The position numbers and the translations under genes were made by a program. Below are positions 16,439 through 25,402 of a stretch of 33,245 bases of DNA, in pieces. The notes under the pieces are model-generated. The model was not told where the DNA came from, ran no database searches, and worked only from the letters and a program-made list of their open reading frames with translations. The stretch comes from Rhizobium subbaraonis. Its GTDB lineage: Bacteria; Pseudomonadota; Alphaproteobacteria; Rhizobiales; Rhizobiaceae. Within the stretch, counting starts at the first letter, position 1. Every line of letters starts with the position of its first letter. The DNA lies in NCBI RefSeq assembly GCF_900220975.1, contig NZ_OBQD01000034.1, positions 1 through 33,245 on the forward strand, read 5' to 3'.

Positions 16439-17557
16439 ATGCGTGAATTCAGTCTTCGCCTTACGTTACTTCTTCTCACGAGCCTGCTTGCAGCCTGTGC
16501 CGGCCGCCCCGGCCCGGAACTGCTTGCCCAAACGGCCGAGACTCTTCCGGGCGCGAAGCTCACGACGGTCTATGTGGCGACCACGCGAAAGCGTGACGAG
16601 AACGGTGTCTATTCGTCCGGGCGGTCCCGCGAGGTCAGCTATATCCGCTACACGATATCCATCCCGCCGGGCCACAAGGCCGGCAATGTGGAATGGCCGA
16701 AATCGAAGCCGAACCCGAAGACGGATTTCGTGACCGTTGAGCAGCGGCTTCTCGATGCGCTGACATTCGAGGCGGAGGTAGCGCGCAAGCGCAACGGTAA
16801 ACCGCCGAGCCTCGGCGTGTTCGTGCACGGCTACAACACCAATTTCACCGAGGCCGTCTATCGCATAGCCCAGATGACGGCAGACGCCGGCGTGGATGCC
16901 GCTCCGATCCTGTTTGCCTGGCCGTCCGAAGGCGCCCTGAGCGGCTACGTCGCCGACAAGGATGCGGTGACGTTCTCGCGCGACCAGCTGGTCGATCTTC
17001 TCAGCACGCTTGCTCGCAAGGAGACGCAGGGTCCCATCACGCTCGTCGGCCACAGCATGGGAGGATGGCTGTCGACGGAAGCCGTGCGCCAGTTGCGGCT
17101 TACCGGAAAGGATGCGGTGATCCGTCGACTGCAGGTTGTGCTGGCTGCGCCCGACATCGATGTCGACGTGTTCGAGGCACAGCTGGCGACGATCGGGCCG
17201 TTGAACCCGCCGATGACAATCCTTGTTTCCAAAGATGACAGGGCGCTCAGGGTCTCCGAATTCCTGTCCACCGAACGTCGGCGCCTGGGCAGGATAGACG
17301 TGACGGATCCCAAGATCGAAGAGGCGACGCGCAAGGCAAATGTGCAGGTGATCGACATATCGGATATCGAGGCATCCGACAGCTTCAGACACAATCGTTT
17401 TGTCGGTCTCGCCGCCTTCTATCCGAAACTCTCCGGCCGGGATGGAAACGGCGACCCTCAAAATCTCAGGCAAGCCGGAGCGTTTGTGTTCAATTCGGCC
17501 GGCGCGGTCCTTTCCAGCCCGTTTGTCCTTGCCGGCAAGATCGTCGGCGGAAACTGA
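16439..17557 (+). CDS. Lipoprotein alpha/beta hydrolase (DUF900 family)
   Basis: The 372-residue protein starts with a lipoprotein signal: charged start, hydrophobic core and LLAAC lipobox with Cys near residue 18. The ATG at 16439 is preferred because an upstream TTG adds only four residues. The DUF900 pattern is clear: VYVATTRKRDENG near 35, FVHGYNTNFTEAVYR near 125, and the nucleophile elbow GHSMGGWLSTEAV near 203. Predicted catalytic residues are that Ser, an Asp near 260-270 (LVSKDDRAL) and a C-terminal His (HNRFVG). It is probably membrane-anchored and faces the periplasm. The substrate is unknown. Confidence 0.88.
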   Translation: MREFSLRLTLLLLTSLLAACAGRPGPELLAQTAETLPGAKLTTVYVATTRKRDENGVYSSGRSREVSYIRYTISIPPGHKAGNVEWPKSKPNPKTDFVTVEQRLLDALTFEAEVARKRNGKPPSLGVFVHGYNTNFTEAVYRIAQMTADAGVDAAPILFAWPSEGALSGYVADKDAVTFSRDQLVDLLSTLARKETQGPITLVGHSMGGWLSTEAVRQLRLTGKDAVIRRLQVVLAAPDIDVDVFEAQLATIGPLNPPMTILVSKDDRALRVSEFLSTERRRLGRIDVTDPKIEEATRKANVQVIDISDIEASDSFRHNRFVGLAAFYPKLSGRDGNGDPQNLRQAGAFVFNSAGAVLSSPFVLAGKIVGGN

Positions 17558-17605
17558 CAGGACGCGAAGCAGCTTTCTTCACGCAACTATCGCAGGAGAA
17601 TACTT

Positions 17606-18193
17606 ATGATATTCAATTACACCGCAAGCCTCGACGCCACCGACCTGCAACTGTTGCGATCGCGATGGCGATGGCTGCTGGGCGCAGGCATCGTGCTCCT
17701 GCTGATAGCTCTTGTCGCCCTCTCCAACCTGTTGCTGGCCACGGTCGTTTCCGTCCTCTTTGTCGGTGTCACGATGCTACTGGCCGGTGCGGCGCATATC
17801 GTCTTCGCATTTCAGATGAAGCGATGGGGCCAAACTGTCGGTTTGCTCGTTGTCGGTGTGCTTTATGTCGCGGCCGGTGTGATGACATTCTGGAACCCGG
17901 TGCTGGCATCCACTTTCCTGACACTGCTGATGGCTCTCAGCATGCTCGTCGCAGGCATTGTCAGGACTGCCGCCGGTCTGGCGATCCGCCCGGCTTCCGG
18001 TTGGCTGTGGCTCGCGGCGGCTGGCGCCGCAACGGTGCTTGTTGCACTGGTCATCCTCGCGGGCTGGCCCGTCAACAGTTTGTGGATCATTGGCGCACTG
18101 CTGGCGATCGACGTCATGGTGACCGGCTGTGCCCTGAGCGCATTGGCGCTCGTGCTGCGACGGTCCGTCAGTATCGACCGCAATCACGAATAA
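17606..18193 (+). CDS. HdeD-family (DUF308) membrane protein
   Basis: A 195-residue integral membrane protein with six hydrophobic segments in three repeats, the DUF308/HdeD layout: WRWLLGAGIVLLLIALVAL near residue 15, repeated GVTMLLAGAAHIVFAF, and GVLYVAAGVMTFWNP near 90. E. coli HdeD is tied to acid stress, but a molecular role is not known. GCAGGAG precedes the ATG by a normal distance. It lies 48 bases after the hydrolase gene and beside USP genes, consistent with a stress group. Confidence 0.85.
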   Translation: MIFNYTASLDATDLQLLRSRWRWLLGAGIVLLLIALVALSNLLLATVVSVLFVGVTMLLAGAAHIVFAFQMKRWGQTVGLLVVGVLYVAAGVMTFWNPVLASTFLTLLMALSMLVAGIVRTAAGLAIRPASGWLWLAAAGAATVLVALVILAGWPVNSLWIIGALLAIDVMVTGCALSALALVLRRSVSIDRNHE

Positions 18194-18215
18194 GAACCCG
18201 AGGCTGGAAACGACA

Positions 18216-18413
18216 ATGAAGCAAACAAGACCGTTCACCGTGGAGGTCCGAAAGAAACGCCGGCTACAGGAGCATGAAGCTGTCTTTCCATGGCGGGCCG
18301 TGAAAACGGCAGACGAGGCCAGATCCGTGCCGGAAGGGGAAAACACAGCCCCGAATGAAATCACGCCTCAGAACGACCCAGCAGGCTACCGTACCCGCAC
18401 ACGGCGGGGCTGA
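18216..18413 (+). CDS. Small basic protein of unknown function
   Basis: A 65-residue ORF, Lys/Arg-rich at the N-terminus (RPFTVEVRKKRR) and ending with YRTRTRRG. A GAGG lies 17 bases upstream of the ATG and GGAAACGAC is adjacent, giving a weak ribosome site. It is 22 bases after the HdeD-like gene on the same strand. No domain is recognised. The organised N-terminal phrase favours a real gene, but the call is weak. Confidence 0.45.
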   Translation: MKQTRPFTVEVRKKRRLQEHEAVFPWRAVKTADEARSVPEGENTAPNEITPQNDPAGYRTRTRRG

Positions 18414-18489
18414 ACGCTGCCCGCCGGGCCTCCCTGACGCAATCCGGAGGCACAAGGAAAAGGATTTTAGTCCTCTCAATCATCAGCTG

Positions 18490-18517
18490 TTGACTCAAGG
18501 AGTATGTTCATTAGGGT
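18490..18517 (+). promoter_or_regulatory. Candidate promoter before the tandem USP gene
   Basis: TTGACT (18490-18495) followed after 16 bases by TAGGGT (18512-18517), 30 bases upstream of the ATG. The -10 is weak, so an activator may be needed. CATCAGCT (18481-18488) and AGCTGATG (18520-18527) form 8-bp inverted arms flanking the promoter, a possible regulator site. Confidence 0.35.
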
Positions 18518-18546
18518 AAAGCTGATGTTTGGTCACGAGGGGTGGA

Positions 18547-19395
18547 ATGAAGACGCCAAAAGATATTGTCGTTTATATCGATACAGCCGATGTTTCTGTT
18601 TGTCGGGTCTATATTGATTATGCTGTTTCACTTGCACGCGCATGGGATGCGCATGTCGTTGTGGCTTTCGTGCCGGAAGATTTGATCGCCACTCCGTCCC
18701 ATGGCTTCGCCCGAGGGGCGGCGATCAACAGCATGATAACCTCCTTTGAGACGCGCCGGCATGACGCCGAGGCGCAGCTGCGGGGGCTCCTTTCGGACGT
18801 CGCGTCGGCCACCGGCGTGAATTGCGAGCTTCGGATATGTTCCGGTGAAACGGGCGAGGCGCTGATGCTGCACGCCCGCCACGCCGCCTTGGCAATCGTC
18901 GGAACGGGGCGTGACCCGGACCGCGCTGAGACGGCTCTCACCGTCTCGGAGGATATCATCTTTGCCTCCGGTCGCCCTTCGATCCTTTTGCCCACATCCT
19001 GGCAAAGCGACAGCGCCGTGCCTGAAACGGTCGTGGTCGGATGGAATGCCAGCCGGGAAGCGGCCCGCGCCATTGCGGATTCGATGGCGTTCCTGGCCAC
19101 CGCTCGCGCCGTCCACGTCGTCGTTGTTCCCGAGCCCAAGGTTGCGCGGCTTCTGGGGGAGGACCCCGGAAGCGATATCTCTCTCCATCTCGCGCGCCAC
19201 GGGATCAGGGTGACGCTTGACCGGTTGGAAGGCGGCAATGCCGGCGATCTGATCCTGTCCCGCGCGGAGGAGCTTGGCGCCGACCTTGTGGTCATGGGCG
19301 CCTACGGGCAGTCCCGGATCACAGAGTTCGTTTTCGGCAGCGCAACCCGTACCATTCTGGCCAATCCGAAAATCCCGATCTTTCTTTCGCGATAA
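18547..19395 (+). CDS. Tandem universal stress protein
   Basis: This is a 282-residue protein with two USP domains. Domain 1 (about 1-140) begins KDIVVYIDTAD and has ALAIVGTGRDPD near 118. Domain 2 (about 155-282) begins ETVVVGWNASREAARAI and ends with DLVVMGAYGQSRITEFVFGSATRTIL, an intact GX2GX9G(S/T) nucleotide motif. Domain 1 lacks a clear version of that motif. The ATG at 18547 has GAGGGGTGG just upstream; an upstream GTG at 18529 is less likely. It probably responds to energy or oxygen stress, given neighbouring HdeD and DUF1269 proteins. Confidence 0.9.
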   Translation: MKTPKDIVVYIDTADVSVCRVYIDYAVSLARAWDAHVVVAFVPEDLIATPSHGFARGAAINSMITSFETRRHDAEAQLRGLLSDVASATGVNCELRICSGETGEALMLHARHAALAIVGTGRDPDRAETALTVSEDIIFASGRPSILLPTSWQSDSAVPETVVVGWNASREAARAIADSMAFLATARAVHVVVVPEPKVARLLGEDPGSDISLHLARHGIRVTLDRLEGGNAGDLILSRAEELGADLVVMGAYGQSRITEFVFGSATRTILANPKIPIFLSR

Positions 19396-19470
19396 GACGT
19401 GAACGTCCAACAGGGCGGGTGAGATTGCAAGTCGTAAGCAAAAAGAGATTACAACATAGGAGAAGAAAAC

Positions 19471-20001
19471 ATGTCTGATCTGGTGGTCGTCGGTTTCGAT
19501 ACGGTTGATGAAGCCGACAGGGTACTTCTCAAGCTCGCTGCCCTCAGAAAGGAATATCTGGTCGATCTGGAGGACGCCGTCGTCGTCGTTCGTGACGGCG
19601 ACGGCAAGGTCCATCTCAAGCAGAGCCTTAACCTGGCGGCTCTCGGCGCCACATCGGGCCTTCTCTCGGGAACGATCTGGGGCGGCCTTGTGGGCCTGCT
19701 GTTCCTCAATCCGCTTGCCGGCATCGCCATCGGCGGCCTGACGGGAGCCGGTGTCGGCGCCTTGTCCGGCTCCCTTGCCGACTATGGCATCGACGACACG
19801 TTCATCAAGTCTCTGGGCGAGACCATTCCAAGCAATTCATCTGCGCTGTTCGTCCTTGTCCGAAAGGTCCAGCCGGAAAAGGTGCTGGCGGAGTTCGAAG
19901 GCCTGCGTGGTCGAGTTCTCAAGACGTCCCTGTCGCCGGAGCAGGAAGAGAAGCTGAGGATCGCCTTGTCCGAAAATGTAACCGGGTCAGGCGCCGCCTA
20001 G
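19471..20001 (+). CDS. DUF1269 membrane protein
   Basis: A 176-residue protein with the DUF1269 pattern. An N-terminal ferredoxin-like half (LVVVGFDTVDEADRVLLKLA, DLEDAVVVVRDGDGKVHLKQS) is followed by a Gly-rich hydrophobic stretch near residues 58-100 (GLLSGTIWGGLVGLLFL, GALSGSLADYGIDD). The C-terminal half has SSALFVLVRKVQPEKVLAE. Function in the family is not established. A good AGGAGAAG lies before the ATG. It starts 75 bases after the tandem USP and ends 55 bases before nqrA. Confidence 0.9.
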   Translation: MSDLVVVGFDTVDEADRVLLKLAALRKEYLVDLEDAVVVVRDGDGKVHLKQSLNLAALGATSGLLSGTIWGGLVGLLFLNPLAGIAIGGLTGAGVGALSGSLADYGIDDTFIKSLGETIPSNSSALFVLVRKVQPEKVLAEFEGLRGRVLKTSLSPEQEEKLRIALSENVTGSGAA

Positions 20002-20056
20002 ATGGCCACGCCCGGTTGGCGTCCGATCGGGAAGAGAAACGTCCAGCGTCGCTTAC

Positions 20057-21312
20057 ATGGGGGTATTTTTGCGGGTACATATCAGGGGCGGGATCGATCT
20101 TCGATGGGAAGGCAAGCCGGCAGGCACGATTGACGATGCGGTCATGGCTCGCTCGGTTGCGCTTATGGGAGAAGATTACCCGCGCCTGCGCCCGATTATC
20201 GATGTCGCGATCGGACAAGCCGTGCGAGCCGGCGAGCGGCTGTTTACGGATCGTCACCGCCCTCATCTGACGTTTACAGCCCCTGTTGCTGGAACAATCC
20301 GCGCAATCTCGCGCGGCGCGCGTAGAAGCCTCGATTCCATTATTATCGACGTCGAGGACGAAGCCGCCGTCGAATTCGACAGGCCCTCACGGCCAGATCG
20401 CATGACCATGCAGTCGCTCCTGCTCCAAAGCGGTTGCTGGCAGTCATTTCGCACCCGGCCATTCGGTCGGCTCGCCGATCCCCGGCAGGCTCCTGATGCG
20501 ATTTTCGTAACAGCCACCGATACCGCGCCGCTCGCAGGTGATCCGGCCCCCGTCATAAGGCGCTTCGAATCATGGTTTCGTCTCGGCGCGGAGGCGCTGC
20601 GTCACCTGACCGACGGTCCCGTTTACGTCTGTCACGGGGCCGATGCCTCCCCGGCCGTTCCCGAAGCCGTCAAGGCTGTCTGTTTCGCGGGCAGGCATCC
20701 GGCGGGTCTGGTTGGAACCCATATCCATCATCTCAATCCTGTCGGTGTAAACAGGATGGTTTGGCACATCGGCTATCAGGACGTAATCGCGCTGGGATGC
20801 CTGCTCGATACGGGCCGGATATGGACACGGCGCGTCGTTGCGCTGACCGGACCGGGGACGTGCAGTCCGCGCCTCGTTGTCGCTCCCGCAGGCGCGAATC
20901 TGAAAGATCTTTTCGGCGCCTCGCTCACCGGTCCCTCGGTTCAGTTGCTTTCGGGCTCTCCGCTCGGCGGAACGGTCGAGCATTTCCTGCGGCGTTATGA
21001 CGTGCAGGCCACCGCCATCCCACACAGGCATCCGCTCCGGCGCTCCTTTCTCATGCGCTACCTGACCTCATTCAACGAGCAGTTTCCGGCGCCGCTCATT
21101 CCCAATGCCGTTCATGAACGGGCCGCGCCTTGCGGGATCCCGCGCCGTTCCTGCGCGCCATCAGCACGGGCGATGTGGAAACCGCCGCGAAACTTGGTGC
21201 GCTGGAACTTGTGGAAGAGGATCTGGCGCTCCTGAGCCATGTCGACGGGTCGGGCACGGATTATGGCGCCCTGTTGCGTGCGACGCTCGATGAGTTGGAG
21301 GAAGCGATATGA
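20057..21312 (+). pseudogene. nqrA: Na+-NQR subunit A with a one-base frameshift near the 3' end
   Basis: NqrA is the peripheral quinone-site subunit of the Na+-pumping NADH:quinone reductase. The first frame runs from 20057 to 21235 and is NqrA-like to about residue 360: GGIDLRWEGKPAG, FTAPVAGTIRAI, GLVGTHIHHLNPV, VALTGPG and GGTVEHFL. It then becomes Arg-rich nonsense. From about 21133 the next frame holds the missing NqrA C-terminus (FLRAISTGDVETAAKLGALE). Adding one base near 21131-21142 restores a 418-residue protein, close to the usual 440-450. Its stop overlaps the nqrB start. Either NqrA is truncated or the base was lost in sequencing; all other nqr genes are open, which favours error or a recent event. 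Confidence 0.85.
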
Positions 21313-22115
21313 TCGCCTTCTTCCATGACCTGCAGGCGGGCCGCGTCGGCCGCACCTTGTTGTCCGACAGCGCCACGCCCGCGCTGCTCGGCGTGATCGT
21401 CCCGGTCGTGTCCGCGCTTGTCGCAGATACGGAACAGTTCGCAGCGCGGCTGCTGATCTCTGTCAGCCTGACCCTTGCGTGGCAGCATGTCTTCACACGT
21501 GTCCGGGGTCTCAGGCCGGGACTTGACGGTATTGTCGCCGCCACGCTGATCGCCCTTCTTGTCCCGGCCGATGCGCCGCTCTGGCAGCTCGCTTTGGGCG
21601 TCAGCTTCGGCGTGGTGATCGCCGAACAGGTGTTCGGTGGGCGCGGGCGCAATTTCGTGCATCCTGCCGTCGCCGCCCTTGCCTTCGTGATGTTCTCCTT
21701 CACTGAAATCGACTATCGAGCCGGGCCAAACATTCCTCTGGCGGCATTGCTTCCGGCTTTGGTTCTCCTGCTCCTCAGCGGCCAGGCGTCATGGCGATTG
21801 CTGCTTGCGGCCTACTGCACGATGGCCCTCATGGTTTGGGCGCAGGGAAGCGATCCGTCGGTCAACCTGCTTTCGGGTGCGATCGGCTGCGCGATCCTCT
21901 TTCTGGCGGCAGATCCTGTATGTTCCTGCACGACAAATCCAGGTCGTTTTGCACAGGGCATTCTGACCGGCGTGCTCATCGGCCTGTTCTCGCAGGCCGG
22001 ATCGACTTTTGGAGCCGCGATCTTCGCGATCCTGATGAGCAGCATTTTCGCACCATTGATCGATTACGTGGTCGTGGCGATCCATGTAAGGCGGAGGGCA
22101 AGGCGACATGGCTGA
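21309..22115 (+). CDS. nqrB: Na+-NQR subunit B, short form without the FMN-attachment motif
   Basis: NqrB is the membrane subunit that in characterised enzymes carries covalent FMN and riboflavin. At 268 residues this one is far below the usual 400 or so. It aligns from memory with Vibrio NqrB through LWQLALGVSFGVVIAEQVFGG, GRNFVHPAVAALAF, the ADPVCSCTTNPGRF loop (DPVS loop) and IFAPLIDYVVV. The N-terminal 100 or so residues are different or missing. The segment that should hold the SGAT flavinylation motif between VMFSFTE and the next membrane span is absent. Its start overlaps the nqrA stop and its end overlaps nqrC by eight bases. The reading frame is open throughout, so this looks like a real variant. 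Confidence 0.88.
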   Translation: MIAFFHDLQAGRVGRTLLSDSATPALLGVIVPVVSALVADTEQFAARLLISVSLTLAWQHVFTRVRGLRPGLDGIVAATLIALLVPADAPLWQLALGVSFGVVIAEQVFGGRGRNFVHPAVAALAFVMFSFTEIDYRAGPNIPLAALLPALVLLLLSGQASWRLLLAAYCTMALMVWAQGSDPSVNLLSGAIGCAILFLAADPVCSCTTNPGRFAQGILTGVLIGLFSQAGSTFGAAIFAILMSSIFAPLIDYVVVAIHVRRRARRHG

Positions 22116-22926
22116 CGCTCGTCCTCCCAGCCCGCGCCCGGGCATGTGGCGCCGCTTTCTGAACCGTCCGAACACCGATGGCGTCAAGACGATCGGCATG
22201 TCGCTTCTGGTGGCCATTGGCTGCGGCTTTACCGTCTCCATCGCAGCGGTCGTCCTGCGGCCGATCCAGCAGGCCAATATCGTCGCCCAGCAACAGGGCC
22301 GCATGGTGCAGATGCTGGAAAACGTTCCGGGCATCGGGGAGATATTGAAGGAATCTGGCGCAAGCGGCGTCGAAACGCTCGTCATCGACCTCGCAAGCGG
22401 AACGGTCGCCGCCGATGTCGATCCGGGAAGCTTCGATCAGCGAGCGGCGGCGGCGGACGCAGAGCGAAGTTCGGCCCTGCCGCGCGCTGACGACCTCGCT
22501 GGTCTCAGCCGCCGCGAAAACCACGCGCTTGTCTATCTTCTGCGCCGCGGCGAGGAACTGGCGCTCGTTGTGCTTCCGGTCCGCGGCGCCGGCTACCAGT
22601 CGACCATCCGGGCCTATCTGGCGCTGGAGGCCGATCTCGACACCGTTGCCGCCTTCACGGTTTATGAGCAGGGTGAGACGCCCGGCCTCGGCGCCCGCGT
22701 CGCCGAGGACGGTTGGCAGGCGCAATGGGCAGGCAAGCGCATCTTCGACGATGGCGATTTCGCCATTTCCGTGGTGCGCGGCAATGCCAGCGGCCCCAAT
22801 GAAGTCGACGGCATCTCCGGCGCCAGCGTCACGAGCTATGCGATCTCGGACATGCTCGAATTCTGGATGGGCGAGCACGGCTTCGGGCCGTTTCTCGACA
22901 GGCTGAAGAAAGGCGAGATCGAATGA
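22108..22926 (+). CDS. nqrC: Na+-NQR subunit C (covalent-flavin subunit)
   Basis: The 272-residue subunit has a cytoplasmic N-terminus, one membrane span (about residues 32-50, MSLLVAIGCGFTVSIAAVVL) and a periplasmic FMN-binding domain. The flavin motif near the C-terminus reads DGISGASVTS, with Ser where most NqrC proteins have the FMN-carrying Thr (SGAT). It is followed by the conserved LEFWMGEHGFGPFLDRL. GETPGLGARVAEDGWQAQW near 190 is also typical. GCGGAGGG precedes the ATG. The nearby apbE product would attach FMN here. Confidence 0.95.
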   Translation: MADARPPSPRPGMWRRFLNRPNTDGVKTIGMSLLVAIGCGFTVSIAAVVLRPIQQANIVAQQQGRMVQMLENVPGIGEILKESGASGVETLVIDLASGTVAADVDPGSFDQRAAAADAERSSALPRADDLAGLSRRENHALVYLLRRGEELALVVLPVRGAGYQSTIRAYLALEADLDTVAAFTVYEQGETPGLGARVAEDGWQAQWAGKRIFDDGDFAISVVRGNASGPNEVDGISGASVTSYAISDMLEFWMGEHGFGPFLDRLKKGEIE

Positions 22927-23582
22927 CTATCCCTTTCCGCAACCTGACAGATCCGCTCATCGACAAGAACCCCGTCACCGTCCATATCCTCGGCATCTGC
23001 TCGGCACTGGCGGTCACGACATCGATGTCCACCGCTCTCACCATGTCGATCGCCCTGACCGTCGTGCTCGGCCTGTCGGCAGGCGTCATCAGCGCCATCC
23101 GCCGACACATCCCGTCCTCCGTGCGCATCATCCTGCAGATCACCATCATCGCCTCGCTGGTCATCGTCGCCGACCAGATGTTGCAGGCTTTTGCCTATGA
23201 GATGAGCCAGCGGCTGACGGTGTTTGTCTCGTTGATTGCCACGAACTGCATCGTGCTCGGGCGCACCGAAGCCTATGCGCTGCACAATCCGGTCGTTCCC
23301 AGCATCGTGGATGGCGTCGGCAATGCACTCGGCTACAGCCTGGTGCTGCTCACTGTCGCCGCCATCCGCGAGTTGTTCGGCGCCGGAAGCCTGTTCGGCG
23401 TCGGCCTGCTGCCACTCGTGGCCGACGGTGGCTGGTACCAGCCACTCCGTCTTATGCTGCTCGCGCCGAGCGCATTCATCATCCTTGGCCTTCTGGTCTG
23501 GGCTGTTCGCAGCCTGCGCCGGGGCCAGAGGGAAGCGCCTGAATTCGAGTTGCGCGAGCAGCAAAGGACGACTGAGACATGA
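22923..23582 (+). CDS. nqrD: Na+-NQR subunit D
   Basis: A 219-residue membrane subunit with six spans. [15 protein letters not shown] near residue 20 and [16 protein letters not shown] near 105 carry the two conserved Cys residues that, with two in NqrE, hold the intramembrane iron site in known enzymes. [13 protein letters not shown] and [12 protein letters not shown] follow as in the family. The C-terminal tail (from about residue 195) is hydrophilic and slightly longer than usual. ATGA overlaps on both sides show tight coupling to nqrC and nqrE. Confidence 0.96.
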   Translation: MTIPFRNLTDPLIDKNPVTVHILGICSALAVTTSMSTALTMSIALTVVLGLSAGVISAIRRHIPSSVRIILQITIIASLVIVADQMLQAFAYEMSQRLTVFVSLIATNCIVLGRTEAYALHNPVVPSIVDGVGNALGYSLVLLTVAAIRELFGAGSLFGVGLLPLVADGGWYQPLRLMLLAPSAFIILGLLVWAVRSLRRGQREAPEFELREQQRTTET

Positions 23583-24181
23583 TCGAACTGTTCCAGCGCT
23601 CCATTTTCGAAGAAAACCTCGCGCTGTCCTTCTTCCTCGGCATGTGCACCTTCCTCGCCGTCTCCAAGCGCGTGGAAACAGCCTTCGGCGTGGGTGTTGC
23701 GATGATCGTCGTGCAATCGCTCAGCGTGCCGGTGAACTACCTGCTGCACGCCTATATCCTGAGTGCCGGGGCGCTCGCGTGGATGGGGCTGCCGGATGTC
23801 GATCTCGGTTTCATGCGGCTGATCACCTTCATCGGCATCGTCGCGGCGATGGTGCAGATCATCGAGATGCTGCTCGATCGTTACGTGCCCGCCCTCTACG
23901 GCGCGCTTGGCATCTACCTGCCGCTGCTCGCCATCAACTGCGCCATTATCGGCGGCAGTCTGTTCATGGTCGAGCGGCAATATGATCTCACTGAAAGCAC
24001 GGTCTATGGGATCGGCACCGGGATCGGCTGGGCGCTGGCCATCGTCGCGCTCGCGGCGATCCGCGAGAGGCTGCGCTATGCCAATGTCCCCGAAGGATTG
24101 CAGGGCCTCGGCATTGCTTTCATCGTCACCGGTCTCCTGTCCATGGCGTTCTCCGCCTTTGTGGGAGTGCGCGTGCTATGA
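23579..24181 (+). CDS. nqrE: Na+-NQR subunit E
   Basis: A 200-residue, six-span membrane subunit that pairs with Nqr[21 protein letters not shown] near residue 20 and [15 protein letters not shown] near 118 contain the expected two Cys ligands of the intramembrane iron site. The C-terminus [22 protein letters not shown] is standard. It overlaps nqrD and nqrF by four bases each. Confidence 0.96.
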   Translation: MIELFQRSIFEENLALSFFLGMCTFLAVSKRVETAFGVGVAMIVVQSLSVPVNYLLHAYILSAGALAWMGLPDVDLGFMRLITFIGIVAAMVQIIEMLLDRYVPALYGALGIYLPLLAINCAIIGGSLFMVERQYDLTESTVYGIGTGIGWALAIVALAAIRERLRYANVPEGLQGLGIAFIVTGLLSMAFSAFVGVRVL

Positions 24182-25398
24182 CGGAGATCCTGCTCGGCAT
24201 CGGCTTCATTTCCTTGCTGCTCGTCGCGCTGGCAGCCGTTGTCCATAAGGTTCGGGAGTATCTGCTGCCGTCGCGACCCGTGGCGGTCACCGTTAACGGC
24301 GGGCGTGAGATTGGCGCTCTGGCGAATTTCAAGCTTCTCGATATTTTGAATTCCAACGGCATCGCCGTGCCCTCGGGCTGCGCCGGCGCGGGAACGTGCG
24401 GCCTGTGCCGCGTCAGCGGCGTCACGGGTACGGGAGAGCCGTTGCCGACGGAACGCGCCCGGCTTTCTCCTGCCGACGTTCGGGCTGGAATGCGGCTCGC
24501 CTGCCAGATCGTGGTGCGAAACGACCTCGCCGTCACCGTCCCGGACGAGGTGCTCGGCATCACCACGATGAACTGCCGCGTGGCATCGTCGCGCAGTGTC
24601 ACGCCTTTGATCAAGGAAATCGTGCTCGCCTTGCCGGAGGGCGCGGAATTCGACTTTCGTGCGGGCAATTTCGTGCAGGTCACCGCACCGGCCTATCGTC
24701 TCGACTTCTCCGGCATCGCGCTTGAACCGCAGCATGCCGCCGAATGGAAAAAACTCGGAATTGACAAGCTCTCGTCGCAAAGCCCTCAGCCCGTCTCTCG
24801 CGCCTATTCGGTTGCCAGCCGACCCAAGGATGTCGGCATGATCGTGCTCAACATCCGTCTGGCCACGCCACCGCCAGCCAAACCGCATGCACCTCCCGGC
24901 ATCGTCTCGTCATGGCTGTTCGGTCTGCGCGAGGGCGACCCGATCGAAGTGGCGGGCCCGTATGGTCACTTCGGGGCGCAGGATACCGGGCGCGAGATGG
25001 TGTTTATCGGCGGCGGCGTCGGCATGGCGCCCTTGCGCGCCATCATAACGGACATGCTCGAGCGTCAGGGAAGCCGCCGCAAGATCAGCTTCTGGTACGG
25101 CGCGCGAAGCCGTGGCGAACTGTTCTACGCCGACGAATTCGACGAGCTTGCCCGGCGTCATGAGAACTTCCGCTGGGTGCCAGCCCTCTCCGAACCAGCC
25201 AGAAACGACCCCTGGGACGGTGAGTTAGGCTTTGTCCATGATGTCGTCTTCCGCGCCTATCTGAAGGATCACCCGGCGCCGGAGGACTGCGAATATTATC
25301 TGTGCGGCCCTCCGCTCATGATCGAGGCCATCTACGCGATGCTCGATGAATGCGGTGTGGAGAGCGAGAGCATCTTCAATGACGATTTCGGGATCTAG
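24178..25398 (+). CDS. nqrF: Na+-NQR subunit F (NADH dehydrogenase subunit)
   Basis: NqrF takes electrons from NADH. The 406 residues give an N-terminal membrane anchor (residues 2-25), then a [2Fe-2S] domain with [13 protein letters not shown] and later RLACQ supplying four Cys ligands (residues about 66-110). The FAD domain has RAYSVASRP near 205 and [16 protein letters not shown] near 240. The NADH domain has [15 protein letters not shown] near 278, [12 protein letters not shown] near 305 and [14 protein letters not shown] near 370. It ends DDFGI, matching the usual DDFG tail. Full length, with all key residues present. Confidence 0.97.
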   Translation: MTEILLGIGFISLLLVALAAVVHKVREYLLPSRPVAVTVNGGREIGALANFKLLDILNSNGIAVPSGCAGAGTCGLCRVSGVTGTGEPLPTERARLSPADVRAGMRLACQIVVRNDLAVTVPDEVLGITTMNCRVASSRSVTPLIKEIVLALPEGAEFDFRAGNFVQVTAPAYRLDFSGIALEPQHAAEWKKLGIDKLSSQSPQPVSRAYSVASRPKDVGMIVLNIRLATPPPAKPHAPPGIVSSWLFGLREGDPIEVAGPYGHFGAQDTGREMVFIGGGVGMAPLRAIITDMLERQGSRRKISFWYGARSRGELFYADEFDELARRHENFRWVPALSEPARNDPWDGELGFVHDVVFRAYLKDHPAPEDCEYYLCGPPLMIEAIYAMLDECGVESESIFNDDFGI

Positions 25399-25402
25399 GA
25401 GC

